A DNA stretch of 64,000 nucleotides from Polynucleobacter asymbioticus. Its GTDB lineage: Bacteria; Pseudomonadota; Gammaproteobacteria; Burkholderiales; Burkholderiaceae. The stretch is taken from the NCBI RefSeq assembly GCF_018687575.1, contig NZ_CP061297.1, positions 1,060,821 through 1,124,820 on the forward strand, read 5' to 3'. Under the pieces are notes generated by a model that ran no database searches, had not been told where the DNA came from, and saw only the letters and a list, made by a program, of their open reading frames with translations. This document shows positions 1 through 11,443 of the stretch, piece by piece (the stretch's first letter is position 1; every line of letters begins with the position of its first letter). Made by a program: the position numbers and the translations under genes.

Positions 1-1557
1 TTTACCGATTTGAGCGCGGCCACGTAAGCCACAATCCAAGCCCGCTAGAACATTACGACGCTCATAAGCTGATAACCACTTGCTGGTCTTCATATCGCCT
101 TTGCGCATCATTGGACCTGCATGCATAGCGGTATGCATTTCATCACCGGTACGATCGAGGAAGCCAGTATTGATAAAGGCAACGCGAGCACCAGCCGCAG
201 CAATCGCCGCTTTGATGTTAGCGCTCATACGACGCTCTTCATCCATGATGCCTAACTTGACTGTATCCGCAGGCAAGCCGAGTAATTTTTCAACACGGCC
301 AAAGAGCTCGCCAGCAAAGGCAACTTCTTCAGGGCTATGCATTTTTGGCTTCACAATATATACAGAGCCTTTACGAGTATTACCAATTGCCTGTGTTGCA
401 GGACGATTGATGTCATACAAGGCGATCAATACAGTCACCACTGCATCTAAGATGCCTTCGTAAATCTCTTTACCTTCACCAGTAATGATTGCTGGGTTAG
501 TCATCAAATGACCAACGTTGCGAAGGAACAGTAAAGAGCGGCCATGCAAAGTCACTACGCCATCTTTGGCGTCAACTGCGCCAATACCAGCAGTGTATTT
601 ACGATCTGGATTTAATGTACGAGTAAATGTCTTGCCACCTTTGCTGACTTCCTCAACCAATGTACCCTTGAGAATGCCTAACCAGTTGTCATAAGCCACG
701 ACCTTGTCATCGCCATCTACTGCAGCAATCGAATCTTCCAAATCCAAAATAGTAGAAAGCGCAGCTTCAAGCACAACATCATTGACACCAGCAGCATCAG
801 TAGCGCCAATGGTTTTGCTCTTATCGATTTCAATATCAATATGTACGCCGTTATTGCGCAGGAGCACTGAAGAAGGTGCAGAAGCATTTCCTTGGTAGCC
901 CACAAATTGCTTCTCATCAGCAAGGCCAGTTTTGCTGCCATCTTTAAGGCTAACAACCAGCTTATTACCATCCACTGTGTAAGCGGTCGCATCTGCATGC
1001 GAACCCTTGGCCAGCGGCGCAGATTGATCTAAAAATTGACGTGCATAGGCAACTACCTTGGCACCACGAATCGGGTTATATCCACCGGCTTTAGTAGCAC
1101 CATCTTCTTCCGAGATCACATCGGTGCCATAGAGGGCATCATATAAAGAACCCCAACGGGCATTAGCTGCATTTAAGGCATAACGCGCATTGAGAACTGG
1201 CACCACCAACTGAGGACCGGCTTGGAGAGCTAACTCATCATCAACATTCTTGGTGGTCCCAAGTACTTTGCCTGGAACTTCATCTAAGTAACCAATTTCT
1301 TTAAGATGCTTGCGATAGGCAGGCATATCTTTAATTGGACCAGGATTAGCCTGATGCCATTTATCCAAATCCACCTGCAAACGATCACGCTTAGCAAGTA
1401 ATGCTTCATTTTTTGGGCTCAGGTCTTTGACGATTTCGTCAAAACCCTTCCAAAAATCAGCGCTTTTAATGCCTGTTCCAGGCAAGACTTTATCTTCAAT
1501 GAAACGATAAAGCGGTGTAGCCACTTGCAGGCTATTACATTGTGTACGTGCAGTCAT
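1..1557 (-). CDS. glcB: malate synthase G (partial, 3' end outside window)
   Basis: Condenses glyoxylate with acetyl-CoA to give malate in the glyoxylate shunt, in the cytoplasm. The 519 codons read from an ATG at 1557 match the family from its N-terminus ([13 protein letters not shown]) and include the block [15 protein letters not shown], which holds the catalytic arginine, and [12 protein letters not shown]. The family is usually about 720-730 residues, so roughly the last 200, including the C-terminal catalytic aspartate region, lie beyond position 1. It is the last gene of a long minus-strand run, 58 bp after purA, and probably has its own promoter because its function is unrelated. Identification is firm; regulation is not visible. 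Confidence 0.95.
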   Translation of the reverse strand, partial: MTARTQCNSLQVATPLYRFIEDKVLPGTGIKSADFWKGFDEIVKDLSPKNEALLAKRDRLQVDLDKWHQANPGPIKDMPAYRKHLKEIGYLDEVPGKVLGTTKNVDDELALQAGPQLVVPVLNARYALNAANARWGSLYDALYGTDVISEEDGATKAGGYNPIRGAKVVAYARQFLDQSAPLAKGSHADATAYTVDGNKLVVSLKDGSKTGLADEKQFVGYQGNASAPSSVLLRNNGVHIDIEIDKSKTIGATDAAGVNDVVLEAALSTILDLEDSIAAVDGDDKVVAYDNWLGILKGTLVEEVSKGGKTFTRTLNPDRKYTAGIGAVDAKDGVVTLHGRSLLFLRNVGHLMTNPAIITGEGKEIYEGILDAVVTVLIALYDINRPATQAIGNTRKGSVYIVKPKMHSPEEVAFAGELFGRVEKLLGLPADTVKLGIMDEERRMSANIKAAIAAAGARVAFINTGFLDRTGDEMHTAMHAGPMMRKGDMKTSKWLSAYERRNVLAGLDCGLRGRAQIGK

Positions 1558-1615
1558 CTCAAAACCTCAAAACAAATATGTAAATTAAATATACAAACGT
1601 TAATTAAAAATCTGA

Positions 1616-2983
<1,368 letters not shown>

Positions 2984-3007
2984 TTAGTACGTTATTAATA
3001 CAGCGAG

Positions 3008-4171
3008 TTACTTCTTTTTCACTTCCCATGAGCTGCCCTGCTTTACAAGCTCACGATCACAAATATATTCAGCGGCTTCTACAGTATCGCCACTCATTGC
3101 CTGAATGACTACTTCGCCAGCAGCACGCAGTTCGGCAACCTTGCTAGCTAAAGCTGCATCCACTGTCCAGGGCGCTAGGATGGCAGACTTTCTTTGCGCT
3201 ATTGGCGCAAGATTAGCCAAGGTTAATAGATCCATTGAAAATCCAGTCGCAGGACGAGAACGTCCAAACGCTTGGCCGACATGATCATATCTACCGCCAC
3301 GAGCAATCGGCTGAGGTAACTTGTCAACATAAGCTGCAAACATGACACCGCTGTGATACTGATAACCGCGTAAATCCGCTAGATCAATACTTAACTCAAT
3401 ATCGCCGGGTAATGCAGCAGTTGCCGCAGCCAGTATTTCTAATTGAGCTATCGCTTCATCAATTAAGCGATGTTTTGGTAGAGCCTTTTTAGCGCTGGCC
3501 AATACCTGTGCACAAGGACCGTTCAATTCAGTCAGAGCCATCAATGCTTCGGCAGATTTAGCCGGTAAGGATTTAGCCCATATCGCTAAACGTGGACGAT
3601 CTTTGCTTTGTAACAGGCTATATAAGGTTTCAATATCGCCCTTATCAATTGCTTGTCCATCCAGAATTCCTTCTAAGACCCCAGCGTGCGAGAGATCGAG
3701 GTAAACCTTTTTCAGGCCAGCTACATTCAAGGTCTGCAATAGCAATGAGACCGCCTCAAAATCCGCTTCCCATGTAGCGCAGCCATAAATCTCTGCGCCG
3801 ATTTGCAATTCCTCGCGAGCAGAACTACCTACTGGGGTGCGAGCATGGGCAACAGAGCCGGCATAGCAAAGACGCGTTACACCTTTGCGATTGAGTAAAT
3901 GCGCATCAATTCGCGCAACTTGAGGAGTCATGTCTGCACGCAGACCCAATGTACGACCAGATAATTGATCGACTAACTTAAATGTTTGTAAATTGAGATC
4001 AGAGCCTGTGCCAGTTAGTAAAGAGTCCAAGAACTCCAAGATCGGCGGGGCAACAAGTTCATAACCATAGGATTGGTACAAATCCAGAATGGCACGCCGC
4101 AGAGTCTCGACCTTACGAGCCTCGGCTGGCAAAACATCAGCAATATCTTCAGGAAGTAACCAACGATTCAT
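3008..4171 (-). CDS. hisZ: ATP phosphoribosyltransferase regulatory subunit HisZ
   Basis: HisZ is a catalytically dead histidyl-tRNA synthetase paralogue that partners short-form HisG in the first step of histidine synthesis. The 387 residues show class II synthetase core motifs, such as LRADMTPQVARI and ARGGRYDHVGQAFGRSRPATGF, but no anticodon-binding domain. A true hisS occurs separately at 11444-12781, which supports the HisZ assignment. It starts at ATG 4171, 17 bp after hflC. The catalytic hisG is not in the window. The final Lys-rich tail (EVKKK) is short. Confident. Confidence 0.93.
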   Translation of the reverse strand: MNRWLLPEDIADVLPAEARKVETLRRAILDLYQSYGYELVAPPILEFLDSLLTGTGSDLNLQTFKLVDQLSGRTLGLRADMTPQVARIDAHLLNRKGVTRLCYAGSVAHARTPVGSSAREELQIGAEIYGCATWEADFEAVSLLLQTLNVAGLKKVYLDLSHAGVLEGILDGQAIDKGDIETLYSLLQSKDRPRLAIWAKSLPAKSAEALMALTELNGPCAQVLASAKKALPKHRLIDEAIAQLEILAAATAALPGDIELSIDLADLRGYQYHSGVMFAAYVDKLPQPIARGGRYDHVGQAFGRSRPATGFSMDLLTLANLAPIAQRKSAILAPWTVDAALASKVAELRAAGEVVIQAMSGDTVEAAEYICDRELVKQGSSWEVKKK

Positions 4172-4188
4172 GATTAGAAATATTTAAT

Positions 4189-5061
4189 TTAATTTTTTTT
4201 GTGCATGAACTTAAAGAACTCACCATTAGGCTCAACAACCATGACATCCTTCTTATCCTTGAAGGAACTGCGGTAGGCCTGAAGACTTTGGTAGAACTGA
4301 GCAAACTGAGGATCGCGACCAAAAGCATCGGCATACAAAGCTGTAGCTTTTGCATCACCAGAGCCTTTAATCTTTTGCGCTTCACGATAGGCTTCAGCCA
4401 AAATCGTGTCACGCTGACGCTCAGCATTGGCTCGAATCTTGTCAGATTCAGCTGCACCAGTAGAGCGCAACTCATTGGCAACGCGCTTACGCTCCGCCTC
4501 CATGCGCCTATAGACTGAATCACTAATCTCAGCTAATAGATCAACACGCTTGAGTCGAACGTCAACAATCTCAACACCAATATCAGATGCATCATCGGCT
4601 ACTTTTTTCCGAATACCCTGCATCACTTGCTCGCGTTGGTCTGAGATGATCTCTCTAACCGTACGTTTAGTGAACTCTTCATTCAATGCAGAGCGCACTA
4701 ACTGGGTAAGACGATCTTGCGCTAAACGCTCATCACCTTTAAAGCTCACGAAGAATTTGCGGGGATCAACAATGCGCCATTTAACGTAAGAATCCACCAA
4801 GAGATTTTTCTTCTCTGAGGTAATAAAGCGCTCTGCTTCAGGGGTGTCAATTGTGAGAATACGGCGATCAAAGAAGCGAACGTTTTCAAAAGGCGCTGGA
4901 AGCTTAGCCTGTAAACCTGGCTGCTCAATCACGCGCACAATTTGTCCGAATGAAAACACCACAGCAAAGTTACGCTGATCTACAACAAAAATACTAGACG
5001 CCAGAATATAGACCAGCGCAATTAAGCCAGCAATAGCGGCCAAGAGACGATTTGCGTTCAT
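4189..5061 (-). CDS. hflC: FtsH protease modulator HflC (SPFH/band 7)
   Basis: Forms the HflKC membrane complex that surrounds FtsH and limits its degradation of membrane proteins. The 290 residues begin with one membrane segment (about residues 5-25) followed by the SPFH domain (VVDQRNFAVVFSFGQ), a coiled-coil rich in Glu/Arg/Lys, and the SGDAKATALYADAFGRD block typical of the C-terminus. The ATG at 5061 overlaps the hflK stop by one base (TAATG), so the two are translationally coupled. It has the usual length for the family. Confidence 0.95.
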   Translation of the reverse strand: MNANRLLAAIAGLIALVYILASSIFVVDQRNFAVVFSFGQIVRVIEQPGLQAKLPAPFENVRFFDRRILTIDTPEAERFITSEKKNLLVDSYVKWRIVDPRKFFVSFKGDERLAQDRLTQLVRSALNEEFTKRTVREIISDQREQVMQGIRKKVADDASDIGVEIVDVRLKRVDLLAEISDSVYRRMEAERKRVANELRSTGAAESDKIRANAERQRDTILAEAYREAQKIKGSGDAKATALYADAFGRDPQFAQFYQSLQAYRSSFKDKKDVMVVEPNGEFFKFMHKKN

Positions 5062-6590
5062 TATCTTGAATCCCCTCTATCGCGGCTTCTGAGGCCGTCG
5101 CGTTTTTCGGAAGCGCTAATGCTAGGAGTGTTGCTAGTGCTTGGGCTAGTTGCATTATTACTAAATGGGGCTGCTGGATTGCCTGTTGCACCACCGACTG
5201 TTACAGATCCGGTAGGTGTAGAGGCGGGAGCTTGACCAGTAGCAACTTGCGCACTCTCTGCACTCACCTGCGCAATGATCTTATCGAGAGGTAAATACAG
5301 CATGCTATTACTCTTGGTGGTATCAACCAATACTTTGGAGACATTGTTATACATCTCCCGCATGCTATCAATGTACATACGATCACGAGTAACACCAGGT
5401 GCCTTTGCGTACTCAGTTAAGACTTGCTTAAAGCGATTCGCATCACCTTCAGCGGTTGCAACCACTCTAGCCTTGTAACCCTCAGCTTCCTGAATCAGAC
5501 GATCAGCTGTACCTTTGGCGCGCGGAATGATGTCATTGGCATAGGCCTGACCTTCACTCTTGAGACGCTCTTGATCCTGACCCGCCTTGACAGCATCATC
5601 AAATGCAGCTTGCACTTGCTCTGGTGGTTGAACGTTTTGGACCGTCACGCTGGTGACGTAGATACCGGTTTTGTAGCTATCTAGAATTTTTTGGATCGAG
5701 GCAGCTAAATCAATCGCAATCTTTTCACGACCTTCGTATAGAACGGTATCCATCTTGCTGCGCGCCACAATTTCACGCACAGCAGTTTCCGCTGCTTGCA
5801 CTACAGTCGTATCGGGATCGCGATTATTAAATAGATAATCCGTTGGATCTTTTAAGCGGTACTGAACAGCAAAGCGCACATCAATAATGTTTTCATCTTC
5901 AGTCAACATTGAGGTGTCTTTTTGATTCGTTGCTTTAATCAAAATGGAGCGACCCACCTCTACAGAGCGCACTCCTGAAACATTGACAGTTTGCTCAGCT
6001 TGCACTGGCCAAGGCATGCGCCAATTAATACCAGGGCCTGCTGTATAGGCGTACTTACCAAAGGTGGTCACCACGCCTGATTGGCCTTCTTGAATAATAT
6101 AAAAACCACTAAAAATCCAAACTAATACAACCCCACCAGCAGCTAAGATCACGCTGGCTTTAGAACCAAAGGGGTTGGTGAAGTTGAAGTTGGGTGCACT
6201 CATGCCGCCGCCACCGTTACCGCCGTTGTTGCCACCACCATTGCCACGCTGTGATGGCGGTGGAATATCAGTGCTGCTCGGCTTATTGGCAGGCTTACTA
6301 GATGAGGCGCCTGGCTTTTTCTTGCCGCCAAAAATACCGCTGAGGCGATCATTGAAATCACGCCACAACTCATCCAAATCCGGCGGGCCATCTGGCTTAG
6401 CAGGTTGGTTGTTTGGTCTTGGGGTATTCGGCTGAACCTCTACAGGCTTGTCAGCTTCTGAATTACCAGGTTCAGCTTGGGGAGATTGCTCACTGCCCTG
6501 CCCACTTTTGGCATCTTTAGATCCACTGCCTGGGTGACTATTACCCCAGCCCGGATCATTGACCGAGAAAAGCTCAAGAAATTTACGCAT
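5061..6590 (-). CDS. hflK: FtsH protease modulator HflK (SPFH/band 7)
   Basis: Partner of HflC in the inner-membrane complex that controls FtsH. It has a long polar N-terminus rich in Pro, Gly and Asn (about residues 10-140, including glycine-rich runs), one membrane segment near residue 150 (ASVILAAGGVVLVWIFSGFY), the SPFH domain with QEGQSGVVTTFGKY, then a coiled coil and a low-complexity Ala/Ser/Thr tail. At 509 residues it is longer than the E. coli protein because of both disordered ends. The start at 6590 lies inside the last codons of hflX (8-base overlap), consistent with one hfq-hflX-hflK-hflC operon. Confidence 0.95.
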   Translation of the reverse strand: MRKFLELFSVNDPGWGNSHPGSGSKDAKSGQGSEQSPQAEPGNSEADKPVEVQPNTPRPNNQPAKPDGPPDLDELWRDFNDRLSGIFGGKKKPGASSSKPANKPSSTDIPPPSQRGNGGGNNGGNGGGGMSAPNFNFTNPFGSKASVILAAGGVVLVWIFSGFYIIQEGQSGVVTTFGKYAYTAGPGINWRMPWPVQAEQTVNVSGVRSVEVGRSILIKATNQKDTSMLTEDENIIDVRFAVQYRLKDPTDYLFNNRDPDTTVVQAAETAVREIVARSKMDTVLYEGREKIAIDLAASIQKILDSYKTGIYVTSVTVQNVQPPEQVQAAFDDAVKAGQDQERLKSEGQAYANDIIPRAKGTADRLIQEAEGYKARVVATAEGDANRFKQVLTEYAKAPGVTRDRMYIDSMREMYNNVSKVLVDTTKSNSMLYLPLDKIIAQVSAESAQVATGQAPASTPTGSVTVGGATGNPAAPFSNNATSPSTSNTPSISASEKRDGLRSRDRGDSR

Positions 6591-7779
6591 CGTTTGGTGA
6601 ATATTTTCGGTTGGAAATCGGGTTAAATTCAGAAGTCTCTGGTCGTTCGGGTAAAGGAGCTAAAAACTCGTCCGGGTCCATTTGAACCTTGGCGCGATTC
6701 TGCTCGACCCTTATTCTATCAGTCATTTGAGAGCATTCGGCGAGTGCTGAACGCAATAAATCAAGGCCTAGGCCCGTCTTGGCGGAAAGGAAAACCTGGC
6801 TCGGAATTCCCTCGGAATCACGCACCAGGACAGCCCCTTCCGTAAAGGTCTGGGGCATCTGGTCTATCTTATTCATCACCTCGATACGGGGGATGTCATC
6901 TGCCCCAATTTCACGCAAAACAGCCTCTACTTCAGCCTTTTGCTCCCTTGCCACTGGGCTGCAGGCGTCAATCACATGCAAAACCAGGTCAGCATGGATA
7001 GTTTCATCCAAAGTGGCCCTAAAAGCCTCCACCAGTTGGTGGGGTAATTCGCGGATAAATCCAACGGTATCGGAGACCACAATCGAGCCAACACCATCTA
7101 AATGGACTTTGCGGGAGGTGGTATCAAGGGTGGCAAAGAGCTGATCAGCTGCATATGTCCCTGCTTTTGTGAGGGAATTAAACAATGTGGACTTGCCAGC
7201 ATTGGTGTAGCCAACCAAAGAAACAGAGAAAACATCCTTGCGATTACGAGCCCTTCTTTGGGTTCTTTGTTGGCGCTGGAGCTTCTCAAGCTCTGTCTCT
7301 AGACGCTTTGCTTTAGTAGCTAGCATTCGTCGATCCAACTCCATCTGGGTTTCACCAGGACCGCCACGAACACCAATACCGCCCCTTTGACGCTCTAAAT
7401 GGCTCCAAGCACGCACCAATCTAGACATGCGATAACGCACTTGGGCTAGTTCGACCTGGGTTTTACCGATATGGCTTTGCGCTCGTTGGCTAAAGATATC
7501 CAAAATCAGGCCTGTACGGTCCATGACATGAAAGCCAATATGGCGCTCTAGATTGCGCTGCTGAGTTGGAGATAGCGGGTGGTTGAAGATAACCAATTCC
7601 GCACCCTGCTCTTCCATCACTTTTTTAACTTCATTCGCCTTACCTGAGCCAATGAATAAAGCGGGATCGGTTTTACCCTTACGGGCAATCACACTGGCTA
7701 TAGGTATAGAACCAGCACTATCAGCCAGAAGGCTGAGTTCTGCCATGCTGTCCGCAAAATCTTCGCGGCCCGTATCCAC
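6583..7779 (-). CDS. hflX: ribosome-associated GTPase HflX
   Basis: HflX is a GTPase that binds the 50S subunit and rescues or splits stalled ribosomes under stress. Visible are the N-terminal HflX domain (GSGKANEV, LSPTQQRNLE, VMDRTGLILDIFSQRA), the linker GGIGVRGGPGETQMELDRR, and the G domain with Walker A GYTNAGKST, DTVGFI and NKID. The given end uses the only ATG/GTG/TTG start in the region, a GTG at 7779, but this cuts into the conserved AVLVGVD strand. I think translation really begins at a CTG at 7824 (see findings), which overlaps the hfq stop. The gene is downstream of hfq and upstream of hflK. Confidence 0.94.
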   Translation of the reverse strand: MDTGREDFADSMAELSLLADSAGSIPIASVIARKGKTDPALFIGSGKANEVKKVMEEQGAELVIFNHPLSPTQQRNLERHIGFHVMDRTGLILDIFSQRAQSHIGKTQVELAQVRYRMSRLVRAWSHLERQRGGIGVRGGPGETQMELDRRMLATKAKRLETELEKLQRQQRTQRRARNRKDVFSVSLVGYTNAGKSTLFNSLTKAGTYAADQLFATLDTTSRKVHLDGVGSIVVSDTVGFIRELPHQLVEAFRATLDETIHADLVLHVIDACSPVAREQKAEVEAVLREIGADDIPRIEVMNKIDQMPQTFTEGAVLVRDSEGIPSQVFLSAKTGLGLDLLRSALAECSQMTDRIRVEQNRAKVQMDPDEFLAPLPERPETSEFNPISNRKYSPNDA

Positions 7780-7816
7780 TCCTACCAGAACGGCGCGTGC
7801 CGCATCTACACCTGTT

Positions 7817-8059
7817 TTATACAGAGCTAACTTCTTCCGTACGGAACTCCACAGCGCGAGCAGGGACGATTGTGGAAATGGCGTGTTTGTAAACCATCTG
7901 AGTCACGGTGTTGCGCAAGAGAACCACATATTGATCAAACGATTCAATATTTCCTTGCAGCTTGATGCCGTTAACAAGATAGATGGAGACAGGAACATGC
8001 TCTTTGCGTAAAGCATTGAGGAAAGGATCCTGTAGTAATTGGACTTTGCTGTTATTCAT
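7817..8059 (-). CDS. hfq: RNA chaperone Hfq
   Basis: Hexameric Sm-like protein that pairs small RNAs with mRNAs. The 80 residues contain Sm1 ([35 protein letters not shown]) split over residues 8-42 and Sm2 with [10 protein letters not shown] around residues 57-66, the hallmark of bacterial Hfq. The C-terminal tail is short, as usual for betaproteobacteria. It starts at ATG 8059 with AAGGAG seven bases upstream. It leads the hfq-hflX-hflK-hflC cluster, with about 160 bp of non-coding leader separating it from der. Confidence 0.97.
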   Translation of the reverse strand: MNNSKVQLLQDPFLNALRKEHVPVSIYLVNGIKLQGNIESFDQYVVLLRNTVTQMVYKHAISTIVPARAVEFRTEEVSSV

Positions 8060-8156
8060 ACTGCTCCTTATTGATTTTTATACGCTGCTTCTATTTTGGG
8101 AGTCTTGCTTTTTTTATTTATTCATTTACTGCTGACTTCTACTGTCTACCTCCAAC

Positions 8157-8184
8157 ATAAGGGGTCTGATATTCAAAAAACAAG
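8157..8184 (-). promoter_or_regulatory. possible heat-shock (sigma-32-like) promoter before hfq
   Basis: Read on the minus strand, CTTGTTT (8178-8184) and CCCCTTAT (8157-8164) are separated by 13 bases. This resembles the RpoH consensus CTTGAAA-N(11-16)-CCCCATnT, with five of seven and about seven of eight matches. hfq-hflX operons are partly heat-shock controlled in E. coli, which fits. The same bases form an inverted repeat AAGGGG/CCCCTT (8159-8164 with 8185-8190), so a structural role is an alternative. Confidence 0.3.
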
Positions 8185-8221
8185 CCCCTTACCTAAAACA
8201 CATCTAAAACTGTACGCGTTT

Positions 8222-9586
8222 TTACTTCTTTTTGCCTTTTTTACCTTTATCCGCATCAACATACGGGTTTTTCGCAGTATTCATCTGAATGCGCAATGGG
8301 GTGCCGCGTAACTTAAAGACATCCCTAAAGCGACCCTCTAGGTAACGCTTATAGCTATCGGTTACGCCACTTAATGAGGTTCCATGAATCACCACAATTG
8401 GGGGGTTCATACCGCCTTGGTGGGCATAACGTAATTTTGGACGACCCATGCCGACACGCTTAGGCTGCTGATGCTCGATAGCCTCTTGCAAAATTCGGGT
8501 GAGTTTGGGTGTTGGTAATTTCGCCATCGCTGCTGCATAGGCTAAATCTACATCCTTAAATAGCTCTTTCAGGCCGGTACCTTTTTTAGCAGAGATCGGA
8601 TGCACATTCGCAAAATCGAGGAAGCGCAATTTTTGAGCAATCTCTAAACGCGCACGCTCTTTAACGTAGGCATCCAAACCATCCCACTTGTTCACAGCCA
8701 CAACTAATGCACGCCCTGCTTCTACGATAAATCCAGCGATATGCGCATCTTGCTCCGAGATATCTTGTTGCGCATCGAGCATCAAGATGACCACATTGCA
8801 ATCAGCAATAGCTTGCAAAGTTTTTACCACTGAGAATTTTTCAATGGCTTCAAATACTTTTCCACGACGGCGCAGACCTGCCGTATCTACCAGGATATAA
8901 GGCTTGCCATTGCGCTCAAAAGGTACCTCAATAGCATCACGCGTTGTACCCGGCATATCAAATGCAATAACGCGCTCTTCACCAATCAACTTATTAATCA
9001 AGGTTGATTTACCGACGTTTGGACGACCGACTACCGCAATCTTCATTGGGCGATTAGGATCGTTTTCTTGTTCTTCTGGTTCTGGCTCTGGAATACCTAA
9101 GGAATCCAAAGCATCGTCAATCAAACCACGTACACCATCACCATGCGCTGAGGAAATTGGGAACGGCTCACCAAGACCGAGCTCATGGAAGTCAGCAGTG
9201 ACAACGCCTGGTTGCATACCTTCAGTTTTATTGACAGCCAGAATAACTGGTCTACCGGTCTTGCGTAAGAAATCTGCAATCACGCGGTCTTGAGGCGCCA
9301 TGCCTAAGCGGCCATCTACCAAGAAAATCACAATGTCAGACTCAGCAACTGCTTGCTTTGTTTGCTTGGCCATCTCGGCAACAATGCCGGTCTTGGCTAC
9401 CGGCTCAAAACCACCAGTGTCTACGCAAATAAATGCACGCTCACCGATGCGACCTTTGCCATAGTGACGGTCTCGGGTTAGGCCTGAGAAGTCAGCCACC
9501 AGAGCATCACGGGAGCGCGTTAAGCGATTAAAGAGGGTCGATTTACCAACATTAGGACGGCCGACAATAGTAATTACTGGATTCAT
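8222..9586 (-). CDS. der: ribosome biogenesis GTPase Der (EngA)
   Basis: Essential GTPase with two tandem G domains that acts in 50S assembly. Walker A motifs GRPNVGKST occur near residues 8-16 and again near 186-194, each followed by DTGGF or DTAGL and by NKTE or NKWD. A C-terminal KH-like domain ([36 protein letters not shown]) and a lysine-rich tail complete the 454 residues. The ATG at 9586 overlaps the bamB stop by four bases (ATGA), so it is coupled to bamB. Confidence 0.97.
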   Translation of the reverse strand: MNPVITIVGRPNVGKSTLFNRLTRSRDALVADFSGLTRDRHYGKGRIGERAFICVDTGGFEPVAKTGIVAEMAKQTKQAVAESDIVIFLVDGRLGMAPQDRVIADFLRKTGRPVILAVNKTEGMQPGVVTADFHELGLGEPFPISSAHGDGVRGLIDDALDSLGIPEPEPEEQENDPNRPMKIAVVGRPNVGKSTLINKLIGEERVIAFDMPGTTRDAIEVPFERNGKPYILVDTAGLRRRGKVFEAIEKFSVVKTLQAIADCNVVILMLDAQQDISEQDAHIAGFIVEAGRALVVAVNKWDGLDAYVKERARLEIAQKLRFLDFANVHPISAKKGTGLKELFKDVDLAYAAAMAKLPTPKLTRILQEAIEHQQPKRVGMGRPKLRYAHQGGMNPPIVVIHGTSLSGVTDSYKRYLEGRFRDVFKLRGTPLRIQMNTAKNPYVDADKGKKGKKK

Positions 9587-10737
9587 TTTGGACTGTACGC
9601 CGCTAGTTTTCCACCTTGAGACTGAACCAAGATGAGGCCGTTCACCGCAATCGGTGCGGCTGTGATTGGACTACTGTCATGACGAATGCGTGCCAGCATT
9701 TGACCATTCGCTTGTGAGAGTGCATGCACGTAACCTTGCGCATCACCCATGAGTAATACCTTGCCAACTGCCATCGGCTCACCTACATCTCTAAATGTCA
9801 GCTGGGTGTTTTCCCAAACTTGGGAACCATCTTTGACTGCAAATGCAGTGACATGAGACTTTTCATTGGACGAGAAAACCAACTCAGGACTTTGCGCTGT
9901 ACCGGTATAACTGGAGTAATCTTTAAACCACAGTAAATTGCCAGTACGTGCTTGACCGCAACCTATACGACCCTGGTAAGAAACGGCGCAAATAATTTCG
10001 CCCTCCATACTCGGTTTTGCAGTCACATCATTGAGACGCTCAATCTCAGAGAATCCTTTTGGAAATGACACTGGAGTCTCCCAAACAAGACCACCGTTTG
10101 CAATTGCAATCATGCCGAAACGACCACCAGCAAAGCCAGTGACGATCACCTCGTTACCAATCGCGAGCATGCCGTAACCAACGCGTAAGGACAAAGCCGA
10201 TTGTTGGCGTTGGTAAGTCCACTTACGTGTTCCCGTCTGCGCATCAAGACCAATGAAGCGACTATCCAGCGTGCGAATAATGACTACACCACCAGCAACC
10301 ACTGGCTCAGACAACACTTCACTACCAACGCTCACATTCCAAATGGGCTTGCCATTGTCATCGTAGGCATAGACTGTACCTTTAGTAGTCACAACAGCCG
10401 TGGTGCGACCATCTGATCCAGGTCCAATTGATAAGCGATCAGGCACAGAGACCTCCCACACTTTTCTGCCGGTCATCAAATCAATCTTGGTGAGATTGCC
10501 GCGATGAGATGCTGCGTAAACTGAATCACCTACTACCGCAGGATCAAAGCTAAACGACTCAGATGAACCAACGCTGGTTGACCAAACTGGTGTTAACTCA
10601 AACTGATTATTGACTTGCACGAGCTCAGCAGGTTTGCGTACACGTGAGCTACCAGAGCAGGCTGCCAAGGCAAATACTACAGAACCCAATATCAGAGTTG
10701 TGCTTGCTAGTTTTGCTACACGTTTGCAATCCATCAT
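9583..10737 (-). CDS. bamB: outer membrane protein assembly lipoprotein BamB
   Basis: Beta-propeller lipoprotein of the BAM complex that inserts outer-membrane proteins. A signal peptide ends in the lipobox LAAC, followed by SGSSRVRKP; the rest carries repeated PQQ-like blades such as [23 protein letters not shown] and [11 protein letters not shown] start at ATG 10737, which overlaps the preceding stop by one base (TGATG); a GTG at 10740 and an ATG at 10734 are alternatives that change only one residue. Length about 384 residues is normal. It sits in the yfgM-bamB-der order found in proteobacteria. Confidence 0.95.
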   Translation of the reverse strand: MMDCKRVAKLASTTLILGSVVFALAACSGSSRVRKPAELVQVNNQFELTPVWSTSVGSSESFSFDPAVVGDSVYAASHRGNLTKIDLMTGRKVWEVSVPDRLSIGPGSDGRTTAVVTTKGTVYAYDDNGKPIWNVSVGSEVLSEPVVAGGVVIIRTLDSRFIGLDAQTGTRKWTYQRQQSALSLRVGYGMLAIGNEVIVTGFAGGRFGMIAIANGGLVWETPVSFPKGFSEIERLNDVTAKPSMEGEIICAVSYQGRIGCGQARTGNLLWFKDYSSYTGTAQSPELVFSSNEKSHVTAFAVKDGSQVWENTQLTFRDVGEPMAVGKVLLMGDAQGYVHALSQANGQMLARIRHDSSPITAAPIAVNGLILVQSQGGKLAAYSPK

Positions 10738-11396
10738 CACTGAGCTACTCCTCCGACGGCATCTAATTTAACCTTCAAGAGGCGACGCGCCTCCTCAGGG
10801 AATTCTTTTGAATCATTCAAGCGTTTCCAAGCAGCCTCATAGCTCTTACGCGCATCAGCCGTATTCTTTTGAGCCAAATACCAATCGCCACGACGCTCTA
10901 GCCACAAAGCTTCAAAACCGGAAACTGGCTTATCTTTCAGAATGGCATCCGCTTCAGCCAAATCCTTTTCAGAACCCTGCTCGATTAACTGCGCTGCTAA
11001 TCGCAATTTACCCAAGGCTAAATATCCCTGATCAGAAGAATTCTTAGCGGCCCAGCGCAAATAGTCCATGGCTTTTGCAGAGTCGCCTGCATCAGAAGCA
11101 ATCTTTGCAGCCACTAGACTCGACATTGCTGCGTAAGGTGTACCAGAAAATTGTTTTTGCAAATCATCTGCAGCGCGCAAGGTCTGCTCTTTATCACCCT
11201 TGCCAATGGCAGTAATCATCGTCTCATACAGCTGTGATGCGGCAGCAGCTTGGCTAGTACGCCACCATTGATATCCACTATAGGCTGCATAGGCAAATAA
11301 AATAGCCGTCACTACGCTAGTAATGAGGTTGCGGTACTTTTGCCAAAATGCTTTAAGTTGATCTAATTGTTCTTGTTCTTCTAGGTCTAAGGGCAT
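10737..11396 (-). CDS. YfgM-like tetratricopeptide membrane protein
   Basis: YfgM is an inner-membrane protein that links the SecYEG translocon to periplasmic chaperones. The 219 residues have an acidic cytoplasmic start (DLEEQEQLDQLKAFW), one membrane segment around residues 24-45, and a periplasmic helical region with TPR-like repeats (AADDLQKQF, AMDYLRWAAK, DWYLAQKNTADARKSYEAAWKRL). Position between hisS and bamB is diagnostic. The stop overlaps the start of bamB, and hisS ends 47 bp upstream. Function is by family; no experimental role is implied here. Confidence 0.88.
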   Translation of the reverse strand: MPLDLEEQEQLDQLKAFWQKYRNLITSVVTAILFAYAAYSGYQWWRTSQAAAASQLYETMITAIGKGDKEQTLRAADDLQKQFSGTPYAAMSSLVAAKIASDAGDSAKAMDYLRWAAKNSSDQGYLALGKLRLAAQLIEQGSEKDLAEADAILKDKPVSGFEALWLERRGDWYLAQKNTADARKSYEAAWKRLNDSKEFPEEARRLLKVKLDAVGGVAQ

Positions 11397-11443
11397 GTCA
11401 ATCCAAGCTAATAAATACAGTATTAATAATTAATGTCTTAATT

